DNA of 64,000 nucleotides from Oscillospiraceae bacterium. GTDB lineage: Bacteria; Bacillota; Clostridia; Oscillospirales; Ruminococcaceae. The stretch is from NCBI GenBank assembly GCA_017887325.1, contig JAGHIE010000020.1, positions 1 through 64,000 on the forward strand, read 5' to 3'. Positions 8,470 to 17,765 of this stretch are shown here, one piece after another; position 1 is the first letter of the stretch; the number at the start of each line of letters is the position of its first letter. The notes below the pieces were generated by a model. That model did not search any database. It was not told the DNA's origin and saw only the letters and a program-made list of their open reading frames with translations. The position numbers and the translations under genes are program-made.

Positions 8470-10092
8470 CTATTTTTCTGTTACGATTTCAGCACCATCT
8501 GTGAAGTCGAATTCTTGGAAACCTGTTCTTGTTAAGCCTTTAAGTTTGTTAGATACAACATATACACCAGTACTGAAGTATGTTGGTGCAAGTGGAGCAT
8601 CTTTAATCAACATTTGTTCAGCTTGAACTAAAAGCTCTTTACGTTTTTCTGTGTCTGTTTCTTTTGTTGCATCTTGTAGTAATTTATCATATTCTGGGTT
8701 TGAGTAACCACCGTAGTTGTTACCGTTACCTGTCATGAACATTTCTAAGTATGTCATTGGGTCGTTGTAGTCTGGAGCCCAACCAGCCATTACGATGTCA
8801 AAATCTTTAGATTGCATTTTAGCAATTTTTGATTTGAATGGCATTGGAGCAACTTCTACTTTGATACCTAAGTTCTTTTGTAATTGTTCTTGATAGAATT
8901 GAGCTTCTTTTTGTGCTGAAGCACCGTCTTCTGAAAGAATTGTAATTGTGAAGTCTTCAGCTTTTAAGCCTTCTTCTGCTAATCCTTCATCTAATAATTT
9001 TTTAGATGCTTCTGGATCGTAGTTTACTAAGTTACCAACTGATTCAGCAAAAGATTCGCCGTTTACTTTGATACCAGATGGAGTAATACCTGTAGCTGGA
9101 ACAGAACCGTCTTTTCTTACGTTTTCACATAATGCTTTTGTATCAATAGCATTCATGATAGCTGTTCTAACTTTTACATTGTTTAGACCTGGTTTTTCTG
9201 TATTGAATTGTAAGTACCAAGAACCATTGTCTACATATGTTTTAACTTCAATGCCTTCTTTTTCTAAAGCTTCTCTTTGTTCACCGTTAACATTGATAAC
9301 GTCAACTTCGTTAGCTTTCCAAGCATTGTATTTTGTATTTTGGTCTGTCATCATTACATATTTTACATTGTCGATTTTGATTTGATCTGCATCAATGTAA
9401 TCTTTGTTTTTAACGAATTGGATATGGTCGTCATGTTTCCATTCTTTAATATTGTAAGCACCATTTGTTACAATTTTATCAGCATCTTTACCGTAGTTTT
9501 CAGCACCGATTTCTTCGTATGCTTTTTGGTTAACTGGTAGGAATACTGAGAAAGAAGCTAAGTGTAAGAAATATGGTACTGGGTTGATTAATTTAACTTC
9601 TAATGTATAATCGTCAATAGCTTTAACACCTAATTCTTCAGGTTTCTTTTCGCCATTGTATACAGCTTCACCGTTTTCAATCATTGTATAAATCATATAA
9701 GCATATGGAGCACCAGTATCTTTATTTAAAACTGTTTGCCATGCATATACGAAGTCATGTGCTGTAACTGGTTCCCCGTTAGTCCATTTAGCACCTTCTT
9801 TTAAGTGGAATGTGTAAGTTTTTTTGTCTTCACTTACATCCCAGCTTTCTGCCATGTCGCCAACAGGTGTGTCGTTTGCATCAAGTTTTGTTAAACCTGA
9901 CATACACATTCTTAATACGTTACCACCTGGTGCGTCAGCTGTTTTCATGCTGTTTATTTCAGCTGGTTCACCTCTTAAGTCTAATACTGCTGAGTCATCT
10001 CCTGGTGTACCTTTACCTAATTGTTTGCTACCACAAGATGCAACAGATAGAGTCATGATTCCAGCTAGTAATACTGCTAAAATTCTTTTCAT
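8470..10092 (-). CDS. oppA: Oligopeptide-binding lipoprotein OppA
   Basis: 540-aa extracellular substrate-binding protein of family SBP_bac_5. Start at MKRILAVLLAGIMTL (RBS GGAGGG, 8 bp away) gives a lipoprotein signal ending LSVASC, so the mature protein is lipid-anchored at its Cys. The motifs SGLTKLDANDTPVGDMAESWDVSEDKKT and FHLKEGAKWTNGEPVTAHDFVYAW regions are typical of peptide binders. First gene of the opp operon; it captures peptides for OppBCDF. An upstream extension to 10137 in the same frame has no RBS. Confidence 0.94.
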   Translation of the reverse strand: MKRILAVLLAGIMTLSVASCGSKQLGKGTPGDDSAVLDLRGEPAEINSMKTADAPGGNVLRMCMSGLTKLDANDTPVGDMAESWDVSEDKKTYTFHLKEGAKWTNGEPVTAHDFVYAWQTVLNKDTGAPYAYMIYTMIENGEAVYNGEKKPEELGVKAIDDYTLEVKLINPVPYFLHLASFSVFLPVNQKAYEEIGAENYGKDADKIVTNGAYNIKEWKHDDHIQFVKNKDYIDADQIKIDNVKYVMMTDQNTKYNAWKANEVDVINVNGEQREALEKEGIEVKTYVDNGSWYLQFNTEKPGLNNVKVRTAIMNAIDTKALCENVRKDGSVPATGITPSGIKVNGESFAESVGNLVNYDPEASKKLLDEGLAEEGLKAEDFTITILSEDGASAQKEAQFYQEQLQKNLGIKVEVAPMPFKSKIAKMQSKDFDIVMAGWAPDYNDPMTYLEMFMTGNGNNYGGYSNPEYDKLLQDATKETDTEKRKELLVQAEQMLIKDAPLAPTYFSTGVYVVSNKLKGLTRTGFQEFDFTDGAEIVTEK

Positions 10093-10389
10093 TTGTAATA
10101 CCCTCCTAAGATTTAGTGTAGGTATATAATAATACAATTAATTAAATTTTGCAAATTTAGCACGCTAAATCGCTTTCGGCTTAATAAATAAAATAATACA
10201 AACATACTGTGTATTATTTGTGTACAATTTATAAATAATTTTCATTATTCATAAGTATTCAGATATTTTTATGTCATTTTATACTATCACTCATTAATTA
10301 TACATATCTTAGATATACATATTTCACAATTTTTCACAACTGGGAAACAAGTGTATTTTAATAAATACACATTTTTATGAATAAAAAAT
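10093..10389. other. Intergenic region upstream of oppA
   Basis: About 300 bp without a gene. It must hold the oppA promoter, but no consensus hexamer pair stands out. It contains a perfect palindrome GTGTATTT-TAAT-AAATACAC (10351-10370), a near repeat TTTCACAA twice (around 10322-10338) and the dyad ATTTAGC-AC-GCTAAAT near 10157, all possible operator sites. Confidence 0.4.
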
Positions 10390-10417
10390 AAAGACTTGCA
10401 TATTCTTGCAAATCTTT
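10390..10417 (-). terminator. Terminator of the ABC exporter operon
   Basis: Stem AAAGAcTTGCA / TGCAAaTCTTT with one mismatch, followed on the minus strand by TTTTTT. It lies 86 bp after the stop of the second exporter gene. Confidence 0.65.
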
Positions 10418-10502
10418 ATAAAAACTATTGATTTTTAGCTGTTTTTTATCTCAAGTGACAACTTGTACAACTTATAAAGTTTTCTCTTGTTGTCTGTTTA
10501 AT

Positions 10503-12275
10503 TTATTGTTTTTCTAGTTGTGATGTATATAGTTTATAGTATTTTCCTTTCATAGCCATTAACTCCTCGTGTGAGCCACATTCGCTAATGCCTTTGTCAG
10601 AAATATATAGTATTCTATCACAGTTTTTTATTGTTGACAATCTGTGCGCAATGATAAATGATGTTCTACCTTTTAATAGCTCATTTAATCCTTCTTGTAA
10701 AAGTTTTTCTGTTTTTGCGTCTATTGAAGATGTTGCTTCGTCCAATATCAAAATTTTAGGGTCTGACAAAAGTGTCCTTGCAAAGGAGATAAGTTGTTTT
10801 TGTCCTGCTGACAATCCACTACCTCTCTCTGTAACAACCGTCTTATATCCTTTTTTCATATTTTCTATAAATTCTGACGCTCTTACTGTTTTACAAGCTT
10901 TTTCTATTTCTTCTTGTGTTGCATCTAGTTTACCATATTTAATATTATCCAAGATTGTTCCTGAGAATATAAAGCTGTCTTGCAACATTATTCCCATTTG
11001 TGAACGCAATGAGTGTAGTGTAACTTTTGATATATCTTGACCATCTATTAAAACTCTACCTTCGTTTACATTATAAAATCTTGATATCAAGTTTACTACT
11101 GTACTCTTTCCTGCTCCAGTTGGTCCTACTAACGCAATACTTTCCCCTGCTTTTACTTTTAAGTTTACATTTTCTAATATGTTAATGCCTTCTTCATAAG
11201 CAAATGTCACATTTTCAAACTCAACTTCACCTTTTACATTTTCAAGTTCTGTCGCACCTTCTATATTATCTACTGTTACAGGTTCGTCCATTGTTTCAAA
11301 AATTCTTTCTAGGTATGAAATTGTGTTTATAAGTGAATTGTATAAGTTTGCAAGGTTTAAGATAGGTTGCCAAAATCTCCAAGCGTATGAACCCATTGCA
11401 AATAACACACCAAAACTTACTGCAGGTGTTGTCCATGCAATACCAACTAAATACATAAGCGCTACAACTAATACTGATGTTATATCTACGCTATACCATA
11501 TTAAGTTTGATATTTTTATTGAGTGCATATATGCTTTTCTATAATCTTGACTCAATCTATCATAGATTTTTGCATTTTCTTCTTCTCTTACAAAGCTTTG
11601 TGTAATTTTTGTACCATCTATACTTTCTTGCGCATACGCATTTATATTCGCACTTTTATTGTTGAAGTTTTGCCATGCTTTTCTTTGCATTGGTTTTAAT
11701 ATGAATATAACTAACAAAATAAGTGGTATACCTGCTAAAACTACAAATGTCAATTTAACATCTGTTGTAAACATGAATATTGCAATAAATATTATATTGA
11801 ATATTTCTAATACAAAGTTGATTATACCATTTGATAGTGTATCGGATACACTGTTTACATAGTGTACTACCCTTACTAAAATTTTACCATGTGGTCTGTC
11901 GTCATAATATTGAAATGGCAATCTTTGTAAATGTTCAAATAAATCAGTTCTAATATCATAAACTATATCTTGACCTACTCTTACCATTATTTTACTACGA
12001 ATTGTTGCAAGTACTACGCTCAAGATAATCAATAATGCACACACTATTGATAAAAACACTAGTTCTTTTATATCTTTATTTTCAATTGAATTATCTATTG
12101 CGTATTCTGTTACTTTAACTACAAGCAAACTTAAAATAACACTGATTAATGACATAGAAAGTGCTAGTATCATTTTAAATTTGTGTTTGCCTATATACTT
12201 AAATGACCTTTTTAAATGCTCCAGATTAAAAGGAGATTCTAATTCTTCATCAACATCAAACTTGTTACGAGCCAT
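10503..12275 (-). CDS. ABC exporter subunit with catalytic NBD
   Basis: 590-aa half transporter: a six-helix type IV exporter domain (about residues 30-320) fused to an ATPase domain. Walker A GPTGAGKST, signature LSAGQ (A for the usual G), Walker B ILILDEATSSID with the catalytic Glu, and H-loop IIAHRLSTI are seen. It overlaps the stop of its partner by one base and has RBS GGGGGAG. The canonical Walker B and H-loop here, against degenerate ones in the partner, indicate a heterodimeric multidrug-type exporter like BmrC/BmrD or TM287/288. Substrate unknown. Confidence 0.92.
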   Translation of the reverse strand: MARNKFDVDEELESPFNLEHLKRSFKYIGKHKFKMILALSMSLISVILSLLVVKVTEYAIDNSIENKDIKELVFLSIVCALLIILSVVLATIRSKIMVRVGQDIVYDIRTDLFEHLQRLPFQYYDDRPHGKILVRVVHYVNSVSDTLSNGIINFVLEIFNIIFIAIFMFTTDVKLTFVVLAGIPLILLVIFILKPMQRKAWQNFNNKSANINAYAQESIDGTKITQSFVREEENAKIYDRLSQDYRKAYMHSIKISNLIWYSVDITSVLVVALMYLVGIAWTTPAVSFGVLFAMGSYAWRFWQPILNLANLYNSLINTISYLERIFETMDEPVTVDNIEGATELENVKGEVEFENVTFAYEEGINILENVNLKVKAGESIALVGPTGAGKSTVVNLISRFYNVNEGRVLIDGQDISKVTLHSLRSQMGIMLQDSFIFSGTILDNIKYGKLDATQEEIEKACKTVRASEFIENMKKGYKTVVTERGSGLSAGQKQLISFARTLLSDPKILILDEATSSIDAKTEKLLQEGLNELLKGRTSFIIAHRLSTIKNCDRILYISDKGISECGSHEELMAMKGKYYKLYTSQLEKQ

Positions 12276-14050
12276 TATTTATCTCCCCCTTCTTCATTTG
12301 AAACCCCATTTTGTAAATCAAATACTTCTTTATAGTATCCATTGTTTTTAAGTAGTTCTTCGTGTGTACCATATTCTATAATTTCGCCTTTGTCTAAAAC
12401 TGCAATATGGTCTGCTGTTTTTGTTGTTGATATTCTTTGTGCTACTATAATCTTTGTACAGTCAAACTCTAAGTTTCTCAAAGAATTTTGTATTTTCTTT
12501 TCTGTTTCTAAGTCAACAGCTGAAGTTGTATCGTCTAGTATCAAAATTGGTGGTTTTATAGCTAATGCTCTTGCAAGTGCTAGTCTTTGTTTTTGTCCAC
12601 CTGATAAACCTGTACCTCTTTCACCGATTAATGTATCATATCCGTCAGCTGTTTTTTCGATAAAGTTTGCATCTGCAAGTTTTGCAAAATGTTTAACTTC
12701 ATCTAATGTCAATGACAAGTCACCATATGCGATATTGCTGTCTATTGTATCAGAGAACAAGAACACATCTTGATTTGCCATACCTATATTTTTTCTCAAT
12801 GAGTGTAAGTTGTATTTACTTACTTCTATTCCGTCCAATGTCAATGAACCACTGGATATATCTACAAGTCTTACTATTGTATTTAATAATGTACTCTTAC
12901 CACTTCCAGTACTTCCCATTATTGCCAAAGTTTCGCCAGGCTTAATATGTAAGTTTATATTTTTAAGCACTTCGTTGCCATTGATTTTTACACATACATC
13001 TTTAAATTCAATGTCGCCTTTTGCTCTTTCTTTTGTAACAACAGCACCTTGTTTATTTCTTATTCTTGGTCTATTGTAGTAAAGTTCTATTACTTTGTCA
13101 CAACTTGCAAAAAATCTTTGTAAGTCGTTTAATAATGTACCCAACATTCTCATTGGGTTTGATAATGTCCAGCACAATGAACTGAATGCTAAAAATGTAC
13201 CTGATGTTATTCTTCCATTGATTATAAATAAACCACCAACTAGCAATACTGATATTTGTAATGCTTGTGATAAACCTTCTATAATTGGAAAGAATTGCAA
13301 CCATTTCATTGTAGCTTGTAAGTTTGCTTGTCTATAATCTTCGTTTTTTTCTGCAAACTTATTAATTTCATATTCTTCTCTTGCAAACGCTTTTACAACT
13401 CTATTACCTGATATGTTTTCTTGTGCATTTGAGTTTAATATTGATAGCTTTTCTCTAAGATTTATGTAAAGTGGTCTTACTTGCTTTGAGAAAATTTTTG
13501 TAACAATAAAAATAAATGGTGTTACAACTAATAATGATAATGTAAATAGCACATCTTGTGATAACATATATATTGTAGTTGCTGTGAATAAACAAAAACA
13601 TTCTACAAACATTCTTATTACCCAGCATATAGTATGTCTTATCATATCCATATCACCAGTTAACCTTGTCATCAAGTCCCCCGTTGTATTGTATGTAAAG
13701 AAACTTGAATCTTGTTGTTGTAAGTTTTTGTATACTCTGTCCCTTATTCCGTATAAAAAGTCTTGTGCGCATTTTTCATATGTTATTACAGAAAAATATA
13801 TTGTTGTACTCTTAATAAATGTAAAGACAATCATTATTGTAAGTAATGTTATCAATGTGCTTATTAATCCTTGCATTTGGCTTTGCTCAACATAAGGTAG
13901 TTTTTTTACCACTTCATCAACTACTAATTGTGTCACAATAGGATTTATAAGTTGCATTGCTGATGTAAACACAGTTGTTATTACTGCTATTACATACATG
14001 ACTCTTACTTTTTTATCCATTTTGTTGATTATCCATCTTATCTGATTCAT
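12275..14050 (-). CDS. ABC exporter subunit with degenerate NBD
   Basis: 591-aa half transporter, first gene of the pair (RBS AAAGGGG). The membrane domain is followed by an ATPase with Walker A GSTGSGKST and a normal LSGGQ signature. Walker B reads ILILDDTTSAVD, so the catalytic Glu is Asp, and the switch histidine is Gln (VAQRIS rather than AHR). These changes place the non-hydrolysing ATP site in this chain, as in heterodimeric exporters. It is divergent from an AraC-family gene that may control it. Confidence 0.92.
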   Translation of the reverse strand: MNQIRWIINKMDKKVRVMYVIAVITTVFTSAMQLINPIVTQLVVDEVVKKLPYVEQSQMQGLISTLITLLTIMIVFTFIKSTTIYFSVITYEKCAQDFLYGIRDRVYKNLQQQDSSFFTYNTTGDLMTRLTGDMDMIRHTICWVIRMFVECFCLFTATTIYMLSQDVLFTLSLLVVTPFIFIVTKIFSKQVRPLYINLREKLSILNSNAQENISGNRVVKAFAREEYEINKFAEKNEDYRQANLQATMKWLQFFPIIEGLSQALQISVLLVGGLFIINGRITSGTFLAFSSLCWTLSNPMRMLGTLLNDLQRFFASCDKVIELYYNRPRIRNKQGAVVTKERAKGDIEFKDVCVKINGNEVLKNINLHIKPGETLAIMGSTGSGKSTLLNTIVRLVDISSGSLTLDGIEVSKYNLHSLRKNIGMANQDVFLFSDTIDSNIAYGDLSLTLDEVKHFAKLADANFIEKTADGYDTLIGERGTGLSGGQKQRLALARALAIKPPILILDDTTSAVDLETEKKIQNSLRNLEFDCTKIIVAQRISTTKTADHIAVLDKGEIIEYGTHEELLKNNGYYKEVFDLQNGVSNEEGGDK

Positions 14051-14238
14051 TTTTTTGTCCCCTTTCTGTGATATTTACATTTATAATGCAAAATAAGTAT
14101 AGCACCATTAGAAAAAAACTCCATTGTAAAAATATATAAATATATTGCAAAAATTATATTTTTTGATATACTAAAAATTAACAAAAATAATAGATAATTG
14201 TAATAGATATATATTATATAATGAAGGGACTTTTTAAA

Positions 14239-15063
14239 ATGGATTTATACCGTTCGTTGTATGAGCAAAATATTTGTCTGCATCACAAAACTACTTGTTA
14301 TTCTACAGACTCTTTTGCTATACATACTCACGATAACTATCAGATACACTACTTCCTATATGGTGATGTGGAATTTTTCTTAAACAACTCATACTTTACA
14401 ATCAAACCTCACACTCTTATTCTTATTCCTCCACATACTCCTCACGGAAGCAAAATAAACTCACACTCAACTTATGAACGATATTTATTAGAATTTTCTG
14501 AAAACGCTATTCCAGCAGAACACAAACCTTTGCTTTTAGCTCCTTTTGATATTTCTAAAGAAACTTTAAACGGCTTTTTTCTAAACTCCGACCACTTTAA
14601 TATTCGCCGTTTTTTAGAAGATATTTTAGAGTGTGATAATTTAGATTATAAAATAAGAAACTCTATTGTAAAAATAAGACTTCAAAATCTGTTGTCACAA
14701 ATTGTTATAATGAGTAAACAAGTAAAAGGACTTCCTACAGATGTTGAGTCTAAAACAATAAAAGATATTATAAGCTATATTAATGAAAACTTATCTTCAA
14801 ATTTAAGTTTGGATTTAATATGTGACAAATTCTTTATAACAAAACAAACATTAAACTCTCAATTTAAAAAAGCTACTGGCACAACTGTTATAGACTATAT
14901 CATTAAAAAGAGAATTGATTTAGCTTACGAGCTTATTGTGCAAGGTTATTCTGCAACTCAAATCTCTGAACATGTTGGATTTAAAGACTATTCTTCATTT
15001 TTCAGAGCTTACAAAAAAATCAAGGGTATATCTCCGTCAAAAGCTAAAGAAGAAAATGCATAA
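14239..15063 (+). CDS. AraC family transcriptional regulator
   Basis: 274-aa cytoplasmic regulator. The N-terminal half is a cupin-like effector domain (HTHDNYQIHYFLYGDVEFFL, then LILIPPHTPHGS). The C-terminal half has two helix-turn-helix motifs: LSLDLICDKFFITKQTLNSQF, and the AraC signature around GYSATQISEHVGFKDYSSFFRAYKK. The ATG at 14239 is preferred because GAAGGGA lies 9 bp upstream; the in-frame ATG at 14221 has none. Divergent from the ABC exporter (189 bp apart), which it may regulate. Effector unknown. Confidence 0.9.
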   Translation: MDLYRSLYEQNICLHHKTTCYSTDSFAIHTHDNYQIHYFLYGDVEFFLNNSYFTIKPHTLILIPPHTPHGSKINSHSTYERYLLEFSENAIPAEHKPLLLAPFDISKETLNGFFLNSDHFNIRRFLEDILECDNLDYKIRNSIVKIRLQNLLSQIVIMSKQVKGLPTDVESKTIKDIISYINENLSSNLSLDLICDKFFITKQTLNSQFKKATGTTVIDYIIKKRIDLAYELIVQGYSATQISEHVGFKDYSSFFRAYKKIKGISPSKAKEENA

Positions 15064-15067
15064 AAAT

Positions 15068-15109
15068 AAAAACCATAATCATAGTTTTTACGCTACGATT
15101 ATGGTTTTT
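15068..15109. terminator. Bidirectional terminator between araC-type gene and pfp
   Basis: Stem AAAAACCATAATC / GATTATGGTTTTT flanked by A- and T-runs. It separates two convergent genes and can serve both. Confidence 0.85.
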
Positions 15110-15124
15110 ATCGTTTATTTTAAT

Positions 15125-16354
15125 TTAATATAATCTAATGTGTTCTGGTGTACCGTTAATAAATGTCATATTTACTTCACCTTGAATTAATGGGCGTAAG
15201 TATTCTAACATTTCTTCTGTCACTTGGCAACCATCTTCAGTAATCCATTCTAATGGAACTGTTTTTTCTAGGTTTGCAACTTTTGCAACATCTACATCTA
15301 TATATCTTACTTTATATGGATTGTTAGATATTCTTTCAACAGCTGCCATTCTACCAGTTTTACCTTCAATAGCACATGATGCTGCTTTTTGTCCTAACAT
15401 TCTTGATTCGTATATATCTGTTAAACTTGCATTTCTTGCAGAACATCTTTGCATTAAGTTTAATTCAATCGCTCTTACTTTTGCTCCACTGATATTTTCT
15501 CTGATTATATCGCCTAATACATTAGCAACACCTGAAATATATTTGTGTCCAAATACATCTTCGTCACCACTTTGTACGCTTTCAGATAAATATCTGCCGT
15601 CTTCATCTTTTACACCTTCGCTAACTGCGATTATTACATGTAAAGATTTTTTCATTTCACGTTTTACATCTTCGATGAATTTTTCTTTTGATAATGGTTT
15701 TTCACACAAGTATATTAATTGTGGGCCATGACCACCATTTTCTTTTGCTAATATTGATGCTGCTGTCAACCAACCTGCATTTCTTCCCATTACTTCTACT
15801 ACTGTGATAGATTGGTCGTTATATACTGCTCTATCTCTTTCTAATTCTGTAAAAGTTGTTGCTATATATTTTGCAGCAGAACCAAATCCTGGACAATGGT
15901 CTGTTAAGCTTAAGTCATTGTCTATTGTTTTTGGTGCACCCATTACTTTTATATCTTCTATGCCTTTTTTCTCTATATATAAGGATAATTTTCTTACTGT
16001 ATCCATAGAATCATTTCCACCAATATATACAAAATAGCCTATATTGTGTTTTCTAAATATACTTACTATTTTTTCATATATTGTTTCATCTTTATCTACA
16101 TCAGCTAGTTTTAGTCTGCATGAACCTAAAGCTGCTGCTGGTGTTTGGCATAATAATTGCATATTGCGTGGTGAAGATAAAACATCACAAAGCTCGATGA
16201 AATTTTCATTTAACACACCTTGTATACCATTTACTGCACCTAAAATTTTGTCAACATTATTGCTTACTAAGCCAAATTCAGCTACACCAGAAACTGTTGC
16301 ATTTATTGCAGCAGATGGTCCACCTGATTGAGCTACTAAAAGATTTGCTCTCAT
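15125..16354 (-). CDS. pfp: PPi-dependent 6-phosphofructokinase
   Basis: 409-aa glycolytic enzyme that phosphorylates fructose 6-phosphate. The nucleotide/phosphate site is GGNDS (residues 112-116) in place of the ATP-enzyme GGDGS, and the active site reads PKTIDND (141-147). Lysine after Pro marks pyrophosphate users, where ATP enzymes have Gly (PGTIDND). The start at ATG 16354 has AGGAG 4-5 bp upstream; the GTG at 16366 is in frame but lies before that RBS. It has its own consensus promoter. PPi specificity is inferred from the two motifs. Confidence 0.88.
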   Translation of the reverse strand: MRANLLVAQSGGPSAAINATVSGVAEFGLVSNNVDKILGAVNGIQGVLNENFIELCDVLSSPRNMQLLCQTPAAALGSCRLKLADVDKDETIYEKIVSIFRKHNIGYFVYIGGNDSMDTVRKLSLYIEKKGIEDIKVMGAPKTIDNDLSLTDHCPGFGSAAKYIATTFTELERDRAVYNDQSITVVEVMGRNAGWLTAASILAKENGGHGPQLIYLCEKPLSKEKFIEDVKREMKKSLHVIIAVSEGVKDEDGRYLSESVQSGDEDVFGHKYISGVANVLGDIIRENISGAKVRAIELNLMQRCSARNASLTDIYESRMLGQKAASCAIEGKTGRMAAVERISNNPYKVRYIDVDVAKVANLEKTVPLEWITEDGCQVTEEMLEYLRPLIQGEVNMTFINGTPEHIRLY

Positions 16355-16423
16355 AATTCTCCTCACTTTTCCAAAACATTTAACATAGTAAAATTTTAGT
16401 AAATTTTATTTATTACGCACTTT

Positions 16424-16452
16424 ATTATAATAACCATTTTAAGCTATGTCAA
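16424..16452 (-). promoter_or_regulatory. Sigma-A promoter of pfp
   Basis: TTGACA (16452-16447), a 17-bp spacer, TATAAT (16429-16424) on the minus strand: perfect consensus. It lies 70 bp upstream of the pfp start. Confidence 0.85.
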
Positions 16453-16560
16453 ACATTCAAAATCGTGATTATATTATACTTTTACTTAAAATACTTATTA
16501 CAAATTTATACCTTTTTATTTAATTTTTTAATCTTTTATTACTTTTATCGACAATAAAAA

Positions 16561-16594
16561 AGGTATTATTTTAGAAATATCTAAAATAATACCT
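16561..16594 (-). terminator. Terminator of the oxidoreductase gene
   Basis: Perfect 15-bp stem AGGTATTATTTTAGA / TCTAAAATAATACCT with a 4-nt loop and a T-run on the minus strand. It is also the main element of the 320-bp gap between pfp and the oxidoreductase. Confidence 0.85.
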
Positions 16595-16635
16595 AATATG
16601 TCATATTTTGTATTTGTAAACTTTTTATGACTTTG

Positions 16636-16700
16636 TTTTTCGTGCTTGTGAACGATGATTTTTTTGTTTATTTTGCCTTTTTTCGTGCTTATGAACGGTC
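16636..16700. repeat. Direct repeat at the oxidoreductase 3' end
   Basis: TTTCGTGCTTGTGAACGATG (about 16638-16657) and TTTCGTGCTTATGAACGGTC (16681-16700) are near-identical 20-mers. The second covers the stop codon of the oxidoreductase, the first lies just beyond. It may be a small tandem duplication. Confidence 0.5.
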
Positions 16701-17669
16701 ACAAGGGAATTTTATTCCTTGCATCTTTCTTGCTTTGTCTAAAACTTGTATTGTATACAAACTATTTTCTAAAGTGTGTTTTAAATCTACTTCTTTATTA
16801 ACCCATTTTGCAAAATGTTCTATCTCAAATGACATATCATCTTGTATCTTTTTATCATACAACACTTCTTCTGTGCCATCTCTGTATATTATTCTTATTT
16901 TTTCAGGACAAGCAATTTTATCTATCAACATACTGCCCTTTTCACCTTGAATTTCGTTTTCAAGCATTCCGTCTGTAATCTTTGAATATGATAACTGACA
17001 TATCTTGTCCTCATATCCTAATAAAACTACTCCAACTCCGTCAATGCTGTTTTCTAAGCTATATCCCATTGTTGCAACATCTTTTGGTTTGCCAAATAGA
17101 TTTATTGCTGTATGCACAACATAACTTCCAATATCCATTAATGCACCATTTGATAATTCTCTTTTAAATGCGTTTTCTACTATGCCGTTTTTGAATTTAT
17201 CATATCTTGATGAGTATTGACAAAATGAGAATTTAACATTTCTTACTGCACCCAATTTGCTCAAGTTATTTCTTATCACTTCTATTGTTTCATTGTGTAC
17301 ACTTCTCATAGCTTCCATAACTACAACACCGTTTTCTTGTGCTGTATTTATCATTTCAAGCACTTGCTCCTCATTTGATGCAAATGGTTTTTCACACAAA
17401 ACATGCTTTTTTGCTTTTAATGCTTTGATAGTTGTTTCATAGTGGAAAGCTGTTGGATTTGCAACATATACTGCGTCTATATCTTTATCTTCGCACATTT
17501 TTTCTATACTTGTATAAACTTTTGATATACCCATTTTTTGAGCATACTCTTGTCCTTTTTCTTCTGTTCTTGAATATACTGCCACAACATTAACTTCATT
17601 TACTCGTTTTGTGGCATTCACAAACCAATCTGTTATAAAGTTTGTTCCTATAACTGCAAAATTAATCAT
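16689..17669 (-). CDS. GFO/IDH/MocA family oxidoreductase
   Basis: 326-aa predicted NAD(P)-dependent oxidoreductase. The N-terminal Rossmann fold begins MINFAVIGTNFI; the family signature ALKAKKHVLCEKPFASN carries the EKP catalytic lysine at about residue 94. The C-terminal alpha/beta domain includes GALMDIGSYVVHTAINLFG. The ATG at 17669 follows AAAGGAG; the longer frame to 17738 has no RBS. It may act on a sugar or inositol derivative, but substrate cannot be inferred. Likely monocistronic. Confidence 0.9.
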   Translation of the reverse strand: MINFAVIGTNFITDWFVNATKRVNEVNVVAVYSRTEEKGQEYAQKMGISKVYTSIEKMCEDKDIDAVYVANPTAFHYETTIKALKAKKHVLCEKPFASNEEQVLEMINTAQENGVVVMEAMRSVHNETIEVIRNNLSKLGAVRNVKFSFCQYSSRYDKFKNGIVENAFKRELSNGALMDIGSYVVHTAINLFGKPKDVATMGYSLENSIDGVGVVLLGYEDKICQLSYSKITDGMLENEIQGEKGSMLIDKIACPEKIRIIYRDGTEEVLYDKKIQDDMSFEIEHFAKWVNKEVDLKHTLENSLYTIQVLDKARKMQGIKFPCDRS

Positions 17670-17738
17670 AAAATATCTCCTTTTTTGAGTTAATGCTACA
17701 AGCTGTATTATATCAGACCTTCTAATTTTTCGCAACAA

Positions 17739-17765
17739 AAAAGGAAGATAATTTATCTTCCTTTA
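17739..17765 (-). terminator. Terminator of the zur-znu operon
   Basis: Perfect 11-bp stem AAGGAAGATAA / TTATCTTCCTT with a 1-nt centre, overlapping the last codons and stop of znuB, and followed on the minus strand by TTTTTTG. Confidence 0.75.

Noticed and set aside
9824-10129. 101-aa plus-strand ORF over the oppA signal region
   Set aside because: Overlaps the oppA signal peptide and RBS on the other strand; no support of its own.
14221-14238. Upstream ATG of the AraC-type gene
   Set aside because: It has no RBS and follows a TATATTATATA stretch; GAAGGGA fits the ATG at 14239.
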